Translations under genes and position numbers: made by a program
Shown: piece after piece, positions 35,429 through 42,657 of the stretch
Position numbering within the stretch: the stretch's first letter is position 1
Layout of the letters: the number at the start of each line of letters is the position of its first letter
The notes under the pieces: model-generated
The model's input: the letters and a program-made list of their open reading frames with translations, nothing else
Told to the model about the DNA's origin: nothing
The model's database searches: none
NCBI GenBank assembly: GCA_910578545.1
Contig: CAJTPT010000002.1
Location: 186,001 to 250,000 of the forward strand
Reading direction: 5' to 3'
Source of the DNA: an uncultured Christensenella sp.
GTDB lineage: Bacteria; Bacillota; Clostridia; Christensenellales; Pumilibacteraceae
DNA length: 64,000 bases

Positions 35429-36145
35429 CTACCCGTCGCTGTATTCGGCGCGAATTTTACTTAATATTTTATTTTCCAATCGTGATATTTGCACCTGTGA
35501 CACACATAAAACGCGTGCGACCTCGGACTGCGTTTTATCGGCAAAATATCTCAGCATTATTATCTTCTTATCACGCGGGGAAAGTTCGTTGATTATTTTT
35601 TTAAGCATCATTTTATCGAGCTTTTCTTCCTCGTTTTCCGGCGATTGTAGCTTATCCATTATGGTACGCCCGCTGTCGTCGTTGCTCTCGTATATCGACA
35701 CAGGGTATTTTCCCGAATCCATAATAAAAACGACTTCCTGTGGCTCTAACGCAAATTCCTTTGCTATTATTTCCACTGTCGGGCTTTCACCGTTTTCGCG
35801 TTTATACTTTTCGACGAATACCGTTATTTTTATTGAAGCGGTTTTGGTGCCTCGCGACACCTTAATTGGACCGTCGTCACGTAAAAAGCGTTTTACCTCG
35901 CCCGCAATCATCGGCACGGCATAGGTAGAAAACTTCACCTCGAAATCGAAGGAAAAGTTTTTTACAGCCTTAACAAACCCGACGCAACCGAGTTGATACA
36001 AATCGTCGTACTCAACACCTTTGTTTTTGTACCTGCGTATGACCGATTTGATAAGCGGTGAATTGCTTGTTAAAAGCCGTTCGCACGCACAATTATCCCC
36101 TTGTTGCGCCGCACGTATTAAATTTAACGTTTCTTCTCTTTCCAA
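35429..36145 (-). CDS. sigF: RNA polymerase sporulation sigma factor SigF
   Basis: Sigma-F is the first forespore-specific sigma factor. The identification rests on its place after spoIIAA and spoIIAB. Region 2 shows YDDLYQLGCVGFVKAVKNF and FSTYAVPMIAGEVKRFLRDDG. Region 3 has NGESPTVEIIAKEF. Region 4 has LSPRDKKIIMLRYFADKTQSEVARVLCVSQVQISRLENKI, the sigma-F/sigma-G type. The start is TTG 36145 behind AGAGGTG, giving 238 residues and a 22-base overlap with spoIIAB. Sigma-G is very similar, but its gene usually follows the spoIIG cluster. Confidence 0.96.
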   Translation of the reverse strand: MEREETLNLIRAAQQGDNCACERLLTSNSPLIKSVIRRYKNKGVEYDDLYQLGCVGFVKAVKNFSFDFEVKFSTYAVPMIAGEVKRFLRDDGPIKVSRGTKTASIKITVFVEKYKRENGESPTVEIIAKEFALEPQEVVFIMDSGKYPVSIYESNDDSGRTIMDKLQSPENEEEKLDKMMLKKIINELSPRDKKIIMLRYFADKTQSEVARVLCVSQVQISRLENKILSKIRAEYSDG

Positions 36146-36573
36146 TCCGCACCTCTAATCGTCTTGGACATGGAAACGACCGTTCCCGTCGGCGTGTTGG
36201 GTGTAACGGAAAGAGAGTCCATAAAGGATTCCATTACCGTAAAACCCATTCCGCTCCGTTCCTGTTCGGGCTTGGTGGTATAAAACGGCTGCATGGCGCT
36301 ATTGACGTCATCAATGCCTATACCGTTGTCCGAAACGACGATATGTACCGATTGGTCTGTGACCGTGGCGGTTATTGTTATTTTGTTGTCGGCCGATTTG
36401 TTCGGATATGCGTGAACAATACAGTTGGTTACCGCCTCTGAAACTGCGGTTTTTATATCGTTTATTTGGTCGATTGTCGGATCGAGCGACACGCAAAACG
36501 CGGCGACGGTATTACGCGCGAACGCCTCGTTTTCCGTAACAGCGTTAAAAATAACAGTCATTTGATTTTCCAT
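36124..36573 (-). CDS. spoIIAB: Anti-sigma F factor SpoIIAB
   Basis: SpoIIAB is a GHKL-type serine kinase that holds sigma-F inactive and phosphorylates SpoIIAA. The ATP-binding motifs are in place: DIKTAVSEAVTNCIVHAYP (N box), VVSDNGIGIDDV (G1) and ERSGMGFTVMESFMD (G2). Length is 149 residues. It starts 1 base after the spoIIAA stop and overlaps sigF. Confidence 0.97.
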   Translation of the reverse strand: MENQMTVIFNAVTENEAFARNTVAAFCVSLDPTIDQINDIKTAVSEAVTNCIVHAYPNKSADNKITITATVTDQSVHIVVSDNGIGIDDVNSAMQPFYTTKPEQERSGMGFTVMESFMDSLSVTPNTPTGTVVSMSKTIRGADWKEKKR

Positions 36574-36574
36574 A

Positions 36575-36889
36575 TTAACCTGCCTTAATCATAATGTTGT
36601 AGATGCCCGATAACCCCAAAACCTTATCGACCGCGGGCGGCGGCGATTGAATAAAAATCGGAATGCCGCGCGGCTTAAGTTTTTTGTACCGTCCGATTAA
36701 AACGCCTATGCCCGTTGAATCCATAAACGTCAAATCGGACATATCAATATAAAGCCGCTGAATACTTTTACTGTCAGTAAGTAGGTCGAGCGTCATGCGC
36801 GCATATGCGCTGTGATGCTCGTCCAATTCGCCATTAAGCTTTACGTACAAATTACCGTTTTGTGTGTAGTGATCGATCTTCATTTTCAA
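36575..36889 (-). CDS. spoIIAA: Anti-sigma F factor antagonist SpoIIAA
   Basis: SpoIIAA is the STAS-domain antagonist that, when unphosphorylated, frees sigma-F from SpoIIAB. The phosphorylated serine is in LTFMDSTGIGVLIGRYK near residue 57. Length is 104 residues. TTAGGAG stands before the ATG. The operon start lies only about 25 bases below the terminator of the upstream GNAT gene, and I found no clear sigma-H or sigma-A promoter in the gap. Confidence 0.96.
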   Translation of the reverse strand: MKMKIDHYTQNGNLYVKLNGELDEHHSAYARMTLDLLTDSKSIQRLYIDMSDLTFMDSTGIGVLIGRYKKLKPRGIPIFIQSPPPAVDKVLGLSGIYNIMIKAG

Positions 36890-36914
36890 ACTCCTAATTT
36901 ATAGTAGCAAAAAA

Positions 36915-36938
36915 AATACGGACAAATTTGTCCGTATT
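36915..36938 (-). terminator. Intrinsic terminator of the GNAT gene, perfect 24-base palindrome
   Basis: AATACGGACAAA and TTTGTCCGTATT form a perfect inverted repeat followed on the minus strand by eight T. It lies immediately upstream of the spoIIA operon. Confidence 0.85.
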
Positions 36939-36977
36939 AGTCGAGATAAAACGATATTTATCAAATCCAAGAAAGAA

Positions 36978-37544
36978 TTAGTGTTTAGAATTTTTGTTGA
37001 TATCGGAACGCAAAATAGAATATACACATTCGTCAACTATGCCTTGAATGTTTTTACCGTGTTGGCGTAGCGTTCCCTCGTATTGCATACTGCATTTTTT
37101 CATTACGCCGCCCGAATGAGGATTGCGAACGTCGTGCATTGATTCTATGCGGTTGCAGTCCGTATTGTCAAACAGATACTTTATAACAGCCCCCAATGCT
37201 TCGGATGTAATTCCCTGATGCCAATATTTTTTGGAAATACAATAACCCACCGCGATAATATTCTTAGCATCATCATATGAAACACTGCCGATAGAACCGA
37301 TAGGTTCACCTATATCCTTCAACACAATAGCCCAGTTGTAATAATCAACTTGCGAATAAGACTTATGCCATTCCTGTAATAGAGCCTTTGTGACAGAAAT
37401 ATCGCCGTGCGGCCCCCACGTCATATACCTTGTAACATCGGGATCATTCGCCCAATTGTTAAACATAAGCTCGGCGTCGGACTCTTCAAATCGACGCAAA
37501 ATAAGCCGTTCTGTTATTATTAATTTAGTTCCGCAATGTCTCAT
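36978..37544 (-). CDS. GNAT family N-acetyltransferase (RimJ/RimL type)
   Basis: This 188-residue acetyltransferase has the RimJ/RimL layout: TERLILRRFEESDAELMFNNWANDPDVTRYM at the N-terminus, then GSIGSVSYD, the acetyl-CoA loop region VGYCISKKYWHQGITSEALGAVIKYLF, and ALHDVRNPHSGGVM-like residues (MHDVRNPHSGGVMKKC). It may acetylate a protein N-terminus or a small amine, and the substrate cannot be told. AGGAATATA precedes the ATG. It is monocistronic between two terminators. Confidence 0.92.
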   Translation of the reverse strand: MRHCGTKLIITERLILRRFEESDAELMFNNWANDPDVTRYMTWGPHGDISVTKALLQEWHKSYSQVDYYNWAIVLKDIGEPIGSIGSVSYDDAKNIIAVGYCISKKYWHQGITSEALGAVIKYLFDNTDCNRIESMHDVRNPHSGGVMKKCSMQYEGTLRQHGKNIQGIVDECVYSILRSDINKNSKH

Positions 37545-37569
37545 TATATTCCTAAATTATTTACACAAA

Positions 37570-37599
37570 AAGGAGCGAACAAAATATTATCCGTTCCTT
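37570..37599 (-). terminator. Intrinsic terminator of rny
   Basis: On the minus strand AAGGAACG and CGCTCCTT pair with one mismatch around a 14-base loop and continue into TTTTTGTG. It lies 18 bases below the rny stop. Confidence 0.6.
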
Positions 37600-37616
37600 A
37601 ATCGCTCATACAGAAA

Positions 37617-39203
37617 TTATTTTGCGTATTCGACAGCGCGAGTTTCGCGAATGACGTTAACCTTGATTTGTCCCGGATACTGCATATCCTGTTCGATTTG
37701 CTTGGCAATCTCTTTGGACATATACATGGCTTGAACGTCGTCCACGACTTCCGGCTTGACTATAATGCGGATTTCGCGGCCCGCTTGTACGGCAAACGAT
37801 TTTTCAACGCCCTCAAAGCTGTTTGCGATTTCCTCGAGCTTTTCAAGGCGTTTGACGTAGTTATCAAGCGATTCGCGCCGAGCGCCGGGACGGGCGCCTG
37901 ATATAGCGTCGGCACACTGAACGATGACTGCCTCGATAGTTTCGGGATCGACGTCATTATGGTGCGCGGCGATACAGTGCACTACTTCCTTGCTTTCCTT
38001 GTACTTTTTGGCAACGTCCACGCCTATCGACACGTGAGTGCCATCGATCTCGTGGTCGAGCGCCTTACCGATGTCGTGTAACAGTCCGGCGCGTTTGCAA
38101 AGCATAACGTTAGCGCCGAGCTCGCCCGCCATAACGGCGGCAAGATGCGACGTTTCTATTGAATGACGCAATACGTTTTGACCGTAGCTCGTACGGAAAC
38201 GGAGTCTGCCGAGTATTTTTACAAGCTCCGGAGCCAAGCCGAAAACACCCGTTTCATACATAGCGTTCTCGCCCGCTTCCTTAATTTTAACATCGACTTC
38301 TTTTTGCGCTTTTTCGACCAAGTCTTCTATTCTACCCGGGTGAATACGCCCGTCGCTTATAAGCTTTTCCAAAGCGATACGCGCAACCTCGCGACGAACG
38401 GGATCGAAACAAGAAAGCACCACTGCTTCGGGGGTATCGTCTATTATCAAATCGCAACCGGTAGCCGTTTCGAGTGCGCGGATATTGCGCCCCTCCCTGC
38501 CGATTATGCGACCTTTCATCTCGTCGTTGGGAAGCGGCACGGTTGATACGGTAATCTCTGCGCTGTGGTCTACCGCGCAGCGCTGAACGGCAAGCGATAC
38601 AATTTTTTTAGCACGCTTTTCGGCTTCCTCTTTGGCTTCGGCGTCGATTTCGCGCACCATCTTGGCGGCGTCGTGCTTTGCTTCATCGCGTATAGCGTCT
38701 ATAAGTTGAGCCTTAGCTTCTTCCTTAGACATGGTTGCAACGCGTTGTACCTCGTCCAAAACGCGGCTGTTAGCCTGTGCAAGCTCGGCTTTGAGCTTGT
38801 CCGCTTCGGCGTGCTTTTGCGTAAGCGTTGCCTTTTGCGCGTCCAGTTCATCACTCTTCTTATCAAGCTGTTGCTCTTTCTTGTCGAGTGTTTCCTCACG
38901 CTGAATAAGTCGTTGTTGCATGCGAGACAGCTCCGCCTGCTTTTCGCGCATTTCGCGCTCCTGTTCACTGCGCTCCTTTGCGAGTTCTTCCTTGGCCTCT
39001 CGCGTTGCCGTCTTGCGCATTTCTTTTACTTCGTTTACGGCATCTTCAACCATTTTGTTGGCAACCTGCTTAGCCGCGCCGAGCTTTTTGCCTTGGATTG
39101 CTCTAAACACAACTATGCCTACTGCCGCGCCGACAATCAAAGCAACTATCGGCAAAACGACAGCTAAAACAACCGCCGTACTACTTGAAAAAAGTAGGGT
39201 CAT
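37617..39203 (-). CDS. rny: Ribonuclease Y
   Basis: RNase Y is the membrane-bound endonuclease that starts mRNA decay in Bacillota. It has one N-terminal membrane helix (about residues 8-34), a long charged coiled coil (about 45-190), a KH domain with GRIIGREGRNIRALE, and an HD domain with LLHDIGKALDHE and AAHHNDVDPE. Length is 528 residues. AAGGAG lies 9 bases before the ATG. A strong promoter 175 bases upstream gives a leader of about 165 bases. Confidence 0.97.
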   Translation of the reverse strand: MTLLFSSSTAVVLAVVLPIVALIVGAAVGIVVFRAIQGKKLGAAKQVANKMVEDAVNEVKEMRKTATREAKEELAKERSEQEREMREKQAELSRMQQRLIQREETLDKKEQQLDKKSDELDAQKATLTQKHAEADKLKAELAQANSRVLDEVQRVATMSKEEAKAQLIDAIRDEAKHDAAKMVREIDAEAKEEAEKRAKKIVSLAVQRCAVDHSAEITVSTVPLPNDEMKGRIIGREGRNIRALETATGCDLIIDDTPEAVVLSCFDPVRREVARIALEKLISDGRIHPGRIEDLVEKAQKEVDVKIKEAGENAMYETGVFGLAPELVKILGRLRFRTSYGQNVLRHSIETSHLAAVMAGELGANVMLCKRAGLLHDIGKALDHEIDGTHVSIGVDVAKKYKESKEVVHCIAAHHNDVDPETIEAVIVQCADAISGARPGARRESLDNYVKRLEKLEEIANSFEGVEKSFAVQAGREIRIIVKPEVVDDVQAMYMSKEIAKQIEQDMQYPGQIKVNVIRETRAVEYAK

Positions 39204-39377
39204 AAAACATGCTCCTTGTAATATTTTGTATGTGAATTTGTGTTATTATTTTTCTGCACGATTTTACCCTCTGGCAAAACCGTCAATCCAATCAACAGAG
39301 GTACACATACTGTACCGATAGCAACCCACAAGGCAATGTTTTACCGAATAACACAACCCATATTAGTTACTACTGAT

Positions 39378-39406
39378 AATATAACACAATATCTATTTTT
39401 AGTCAA
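39378..39406 (-). promoter_or_regulatory. Sigma-A promoter of rny
   Basis: Minus strand: -35 TTGACT (39401-39406), 17-base spacer, -10 TATATT (39378-39383) with an extended TGT. The predicted start is near 39371, leaving a 165-base leader. The leader contains two small inverted repeats: GGTAC/GTACC near 39307-39324, and CCTCTG with CAGAGG. Confidence 0.75.
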
Positions 39407-39411
39407 GTTTT

Positions 39412-40155
39412 TTACTTGCGAAATTCTGCGATATTTTGAGTCGGTTTATCCAAAACAGGACGTTCCGGAACGGAAGCAAAAGTCAAAACGTACACAACTT
39501 TTGCACCGTTTCTTTTAAGCACCTTACTACACTCGTTGACGGTTGCGCCCGTAGTCATTACGTCGTCTACTAAAATCACGTGCTCGGGGCATTCACCCAT
39601 TGCCGAAAACGAGCCCTTTATGGTTTCCAATCGTTCGGTTCTGTCCAATCGTGCTTGATTGACCGTCTTTTTGTTTTTTCCGAGCAAAGCTTTGCAAGGT
39701 ATATCCACGCAGTCGGCAAGAGCTTTTGCAAGACGTTCGGCTTGATTGTAGCCGCGTTTTTTCTGCCGCGACCTGTGCATCGGAACAAACGTTATGCAAT
39801 CGGCATACCAGTCCGAAAACAATAACACATCGAGTAAATATTGACTCAATGTGTTAACCAAATAAACCGCATTGCCGTATTTTAGCCTGCGAATTAACTC
39901 TTTTGCGTTGCCGTCGTAGTTTACACAACTGCGGGCTTCATCGAAGTACAGCGGCATTTTTGCGCATTCGTCACAATAATCGCCGATACCGACTTTGTGC
40001 CGTCCGCACCGCACACAATAGTTGTCGTTTATCTCCAATTTACACTCGTCGCACAAACCGTATCGGTTTGGCGAGATTTCTCTTTCGCAGACGATACATT
40101 TTATATCGTCCGGGAAGAGCATTCTAACTATTTCGTTTTTAACCGAAAGCTTCAA
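39412..40155 (-). CDS. ComF family protein (phosphoribosyltransferase-like)
   Basis: ComF-family proteins are linked to DNA uptake in competent bacteria, but they occur widely in non-competent ones. The N-terminal zinc ribbon has CIVCE, CDEC, CVRCG and CDEC pairs. The C-terminal phosphoribosyltransferase domain has the PRPP loop VILVDDVMTTGATVNEC near residue 190 and the MHRSRQKKRGYNQAERLAKAL motif. Length is 247 residues. It starts at TTG 40155, with its start overlapping the ackA stop (TTGA), so it is coupled to ackA. Confidence 0.93.
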   Translation of the reverse strand: MKLSVKNEIVRMLFPDDIKCIVCEREISPNRYGLCDECKLEINDNYCVRCGRHKVGIGDYCDECAKMPLYFDEARSCVNYDGNAKELIRRLKYGNAVYLVNTLSQYLLDVLLFSDWYADCITFVPMHRSRQKKRGYNQAERLAKALADCVDIPCKALLGKNKKTVNQARLDRTERLETIKGSFSAMGECPEHVILVDDVMTTGATVNECSKVLKRNGAKVVYVLTFASVPERPVLDKPTQNIAEFRK

Positions 40156-41342
40156 TCGTTTTTGTGTTTAAGCGTTTCGCGCGCGATATACAGTTCCTCG
40201 TTGGTAGGAATGATGTAGACCTTAACTTTGGAATCTTTTGTGCTTATAAGCGTTTCCTCGTCACGCGGCGGGTTGGCGTTCTTTTTTAGATCGAGCTTTA
40301 TACCGAGGAATTCCATATCCTTGCAGACTCTTTCTCTTACACAAACGGTATGTTCGCCTATTCCGCCGGTAAAGACCAAGCAGTCCAGTCCGCCCATTGC
40401 CGCGGCATATGAACCGACGTATTTTTTAACGCGGTAGCTGAACATATCGATTGCAAGCAACGCTCTCGGATTGCCTTTGTCGGAGGCAGCTTCCAAATCA
40501 CGGAAGTCGGAGCTTATACCGCTTATGCCAAAAACACCGCACTGTTTATTAAGGTAGTTTGTCATCTCGTGAATGTCACAGCCCTTCTTGCCCATAAGGT
40601 ATTCGAGTACGGCGGGATCGATATCGCCGCAACGCGTACCCATAATAAGCCCCTCCAACGGAGTCAAGCCCATGGACGTATCAACGCACTTTCCGTCCTT
40701 AACCGCGCTTATGCTTGCGCCGTTGCCCAAGTGGCAAACGACCGTCTTGATTTTGTCAGTTCCCATAAGCTCGGATGCACGACCGGAAACGTATGCATGG
40801 CTAGTACCGTGGAAGCCGTATTTGCGCACCTTGTATTTTTTGTAGTCGTCGTAAGCTATGCCGTACATATAAGCATACTCGGGCATAGTGGCATGGAAAG
40901 TCGTATCGAATACTGCTACCATTGGTGCATTTGGCATAACCTCTTGGCACGCCTTGATTCCCATAATGTTTGCAGGCATGTGAAGAGGTCCGAGGTCGGT
41001 ATTGGTTTCGATAAGCTTTAGCGTTTCAGGCGTGACAAGCACAGAATCTTTAAAGTTTTCGCCCGCATGAAGAACGCGGTGTCCGACTGCCGCAATCTCC
41101 GACATGTCTTTTATTACGCCGTACTTAGGATTAACAAGCGCGTCCAAAACAAGCTTGATTGCTTCCTTGTGCGATGGCATCGGTTCTTTGATTTCCGCCT
41201 TTACTGATCCCGTATGATTAAGCACCGATCCGTCTATTCCTATGCGCTCGCAAACGCCTTTAGCAAGTACCTTTTGGCTTTCTATTTCGATGAGCTGGTA
41301 TTTCAACGAGGAGCTACCGGCATTGATAACAAGTATTTTCAT
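40152..41342 (-). CDS. ackA: Acetate kinase
   Basis: AckA turns acetyl phosphate and ADP into acetate and ATP. Signatures are VINAGSSSLKYQLIE at the N-terminus, HRVLHAGE, FDTTFHATMPEYAYMYGI, RKYGFHGTSHAYVS, HLGNGASISAV and VFTGGIGEH. It starts at ATG 41342, preceded by AGGAGGT, giving 396 residues. It follows dnaJ by 58 bases. Its usual partner pta is on the same strand about 19 kb away. Confidence 0.97.
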   Translation of the reverse strand: MKILVINAGSSSLKYQLIEIESQKVLAKGVCERIGIDGSVLNHTGSVKAEIKEPMPSHKEAIKLVLDALVNPKYGVIKDMSEIAAVGHRVLHAGENFKDSVLVTPETLKLIETNTDLGPLHMPANIMGIKACQEVMPNAPMVAVFDTTFHATMPEYAYMYGIAYDDYKKYKVRKYGFHGTSHAYVSGRASELMGTDKIKTVVCHLGNGASISAVKDGKCVDTSMGLTPLEGLIMGTRCGDIDPAVLEYLMGKKGCDIHEMTNYLNKQCGVFGISGISSDFRDLEAASDKGNPRALLAIDMFSYRVKKYVGSYAAAMGGLDCLVFTGGIGEHTVCVRERVCKDMEFLGIKLDLKKNANPPRDEETLISTKDSKVKVYIIPTNEELYIARETLKHKND

Positions 41343-41364
41343 TATACCTCCTAAACGCAAATGA

Positions 41365-41382
41365 CCGCCGAATACTCGGCGG
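41365..41382. repeat. Hairpin between dnaJ and ackA
   Basis: CCGCCGA (41365-41371) pairs with TCGGCGG (41376-41382) around a 4-base loop. No T run follows, so it is more likely an RNA stability or processing element between dnaJ and ackA than a terminator. Confidence 0.5.
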
Positions 41383-41400
41383 CACTGCGTCGTTGTTTAG

Positions 41401-42504
41401 TTATTTTTTAAGGAAATCCCGAGCCTTGTCGTATTGTTCGGGCTTTAAGCTCTCGTGCAATTCCTTGATTTTTTGCCGTTGTTCTTTTGTAAGATTTTTA
41501 GGCAGTTCTATGTCGATCGTAACAAGCAAATCGCCTTTAAGCTGTTTTTTGGGGTTTTCCAAGCCTTGTTCCTTAAGCTTGAACGTCATTCCGCTTTGTG
41601 CGCCCTCGGGCAGAGAAAACGCAATCTTATTACCCTTAAGCGTAGGCACAAGTACCTTGTCGCCCATTAACGCCTGTGTAAACGCAACCGGAATATCAAC
41701 GAGCAAATCCAATCCCTTGCGACGGAAAAGTTTATGCGGCAACACGGTGATATTCAAAATCAAGTTGCCGGCTTTCGATCCCGAACGCGTGCGTTCACCC
41801 TCTCCGGGTATTGTCATAATTTGGTTATGCTCTACGCCCGGAGGGAACGTTATGCGCAGATTGGAATTTTTCCGCAAAGAACCACGGCCTCCGCACGAAG
41901 TGCAGGGCTCTTTAATAATTCTGCCGCTGCCGCCGCAAACATTACAAGGCTTCATGCTTACAACTCTGCCGAACGGCGTTTCCTGGGCATACCTTACTTT
42001 ACCGCTGCCGCCGCAGTTTGTACACTTAACAAACTGTGTGCCGTTTTTCGCACCGGTACCGCGACAAGCCGCGCAATGCTCGAAACGATTGACGGTAATT
42101 TCCTTTTGGGTACCGTATGCCGCTTCTTCAAAGGAAAGCGTAACGTTAAGGCTGATATCACCTGGACCGCCGTGCGCACCATGGTGCGGATCATTGCCAA
42201 ACATATTGACGAACTCGTCGAAAAAGCTACCGCCGGCACCCTGTCCGCGAGCGCCGCCACCGCCTTGTCCGCCACCGAACTGCGAACTGCCACCCGCTTG
42301 AGCTGCGTCGTATTCCGCACGCTTTTGCGGATCGTTAAGGGTTTCGTAAGCCTCGTTTACTTCCTTGAATTTATTTGCCGCAGCCTCGTCGCCGGGGTGC
42401 AAGTCGGGGTGATATTGCCGAGCAAGCTTACGGAATGCCGATTTAAGCTCTTCCTCCGTAGCAGTTTTGGATACACCCAAAATTTCATAATAATTTTTTG
42501 CCAT
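41401..42504 (-). CDS. dnaJ: Chaperone DnaJ
   Basis: DnaJ is the Hsp40 co-chaperone of DnaK. The J domain has YYEILGVSKTATEEELKSAFRKLARQYHPDLHPGD with HPD. A Gly-rich stretch follows, then four zinc repeats (CAACRGTG, CTNCGGSG, CNVCGGSG, CTSCGGRG) and the C-terminal substrate-binding domains. Length is 367 residues. It is the last gene of hrcA-grpE-dnaK-dnaJ. Unlike most relatives it is followed by ackA, not prmA. Confidence 0.97.
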   Translation of the reverse strand: MAKNYYEILGVSKTATEEELKSAFRKLARQYHPDLHPGDEAAANKFKEVNEAYETLNDPQKRAEYDAAQAGGSSQFGGGQGGGGARGQGAGGSFFDEFVNMFGNDPHHGAHGGPGDISLNVTLSFEEAAYGTQKEITVNRFEHCAACRGTGAKNGTQFVKCTNCGGSGKVRYAQETPFGRVVSMKPCNVCGGSGRIIKEPCTSCGGRGSLRKNSNLRITFPPGVEHNQIMTIPGEGERTRSGSKAGNLILNITVLPHKLFRRKGLDLLVDIPVAFTQALMGDKVLVPTLKGNKIAFSLPEGAQSGMTFKLKEQGLENPKKQLKGDLLVTIDIELPKNLTKEQRQKIKELHESLKPEQYDKARDFLKK

Positions 42505-42599
42505 TTTTACTCCGCAATCCCGAAGGATTGTTTATGCCGATATAACAAGTACGTTTGCACATTCACTCGTAATGCGTCAATACTTGTCTGTAAAGGAAC

Positions 42600-42636
42600 A
42601 ATACCCCGACGAATACAGTCGGCTCATCGGGGTATT
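42600..42636 (-). terminator. Hairpin between dnaK and dnaJ (possible attenuator)
   Basis: AATACCCCGA (42600-42609) pairs with TCGGGGTATT (42627-42636), with further pairing inside. On the minus strand it is followed by GTTCCTTT rather than a clean T run, so termination would be partial. Such hairpins between dnaK and dnaJ lower dnaJ output relative to dnaK. Confidence 0.5.
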
Positions 42637-42657
42637 TCCTATTAATCGAATTGGTAA

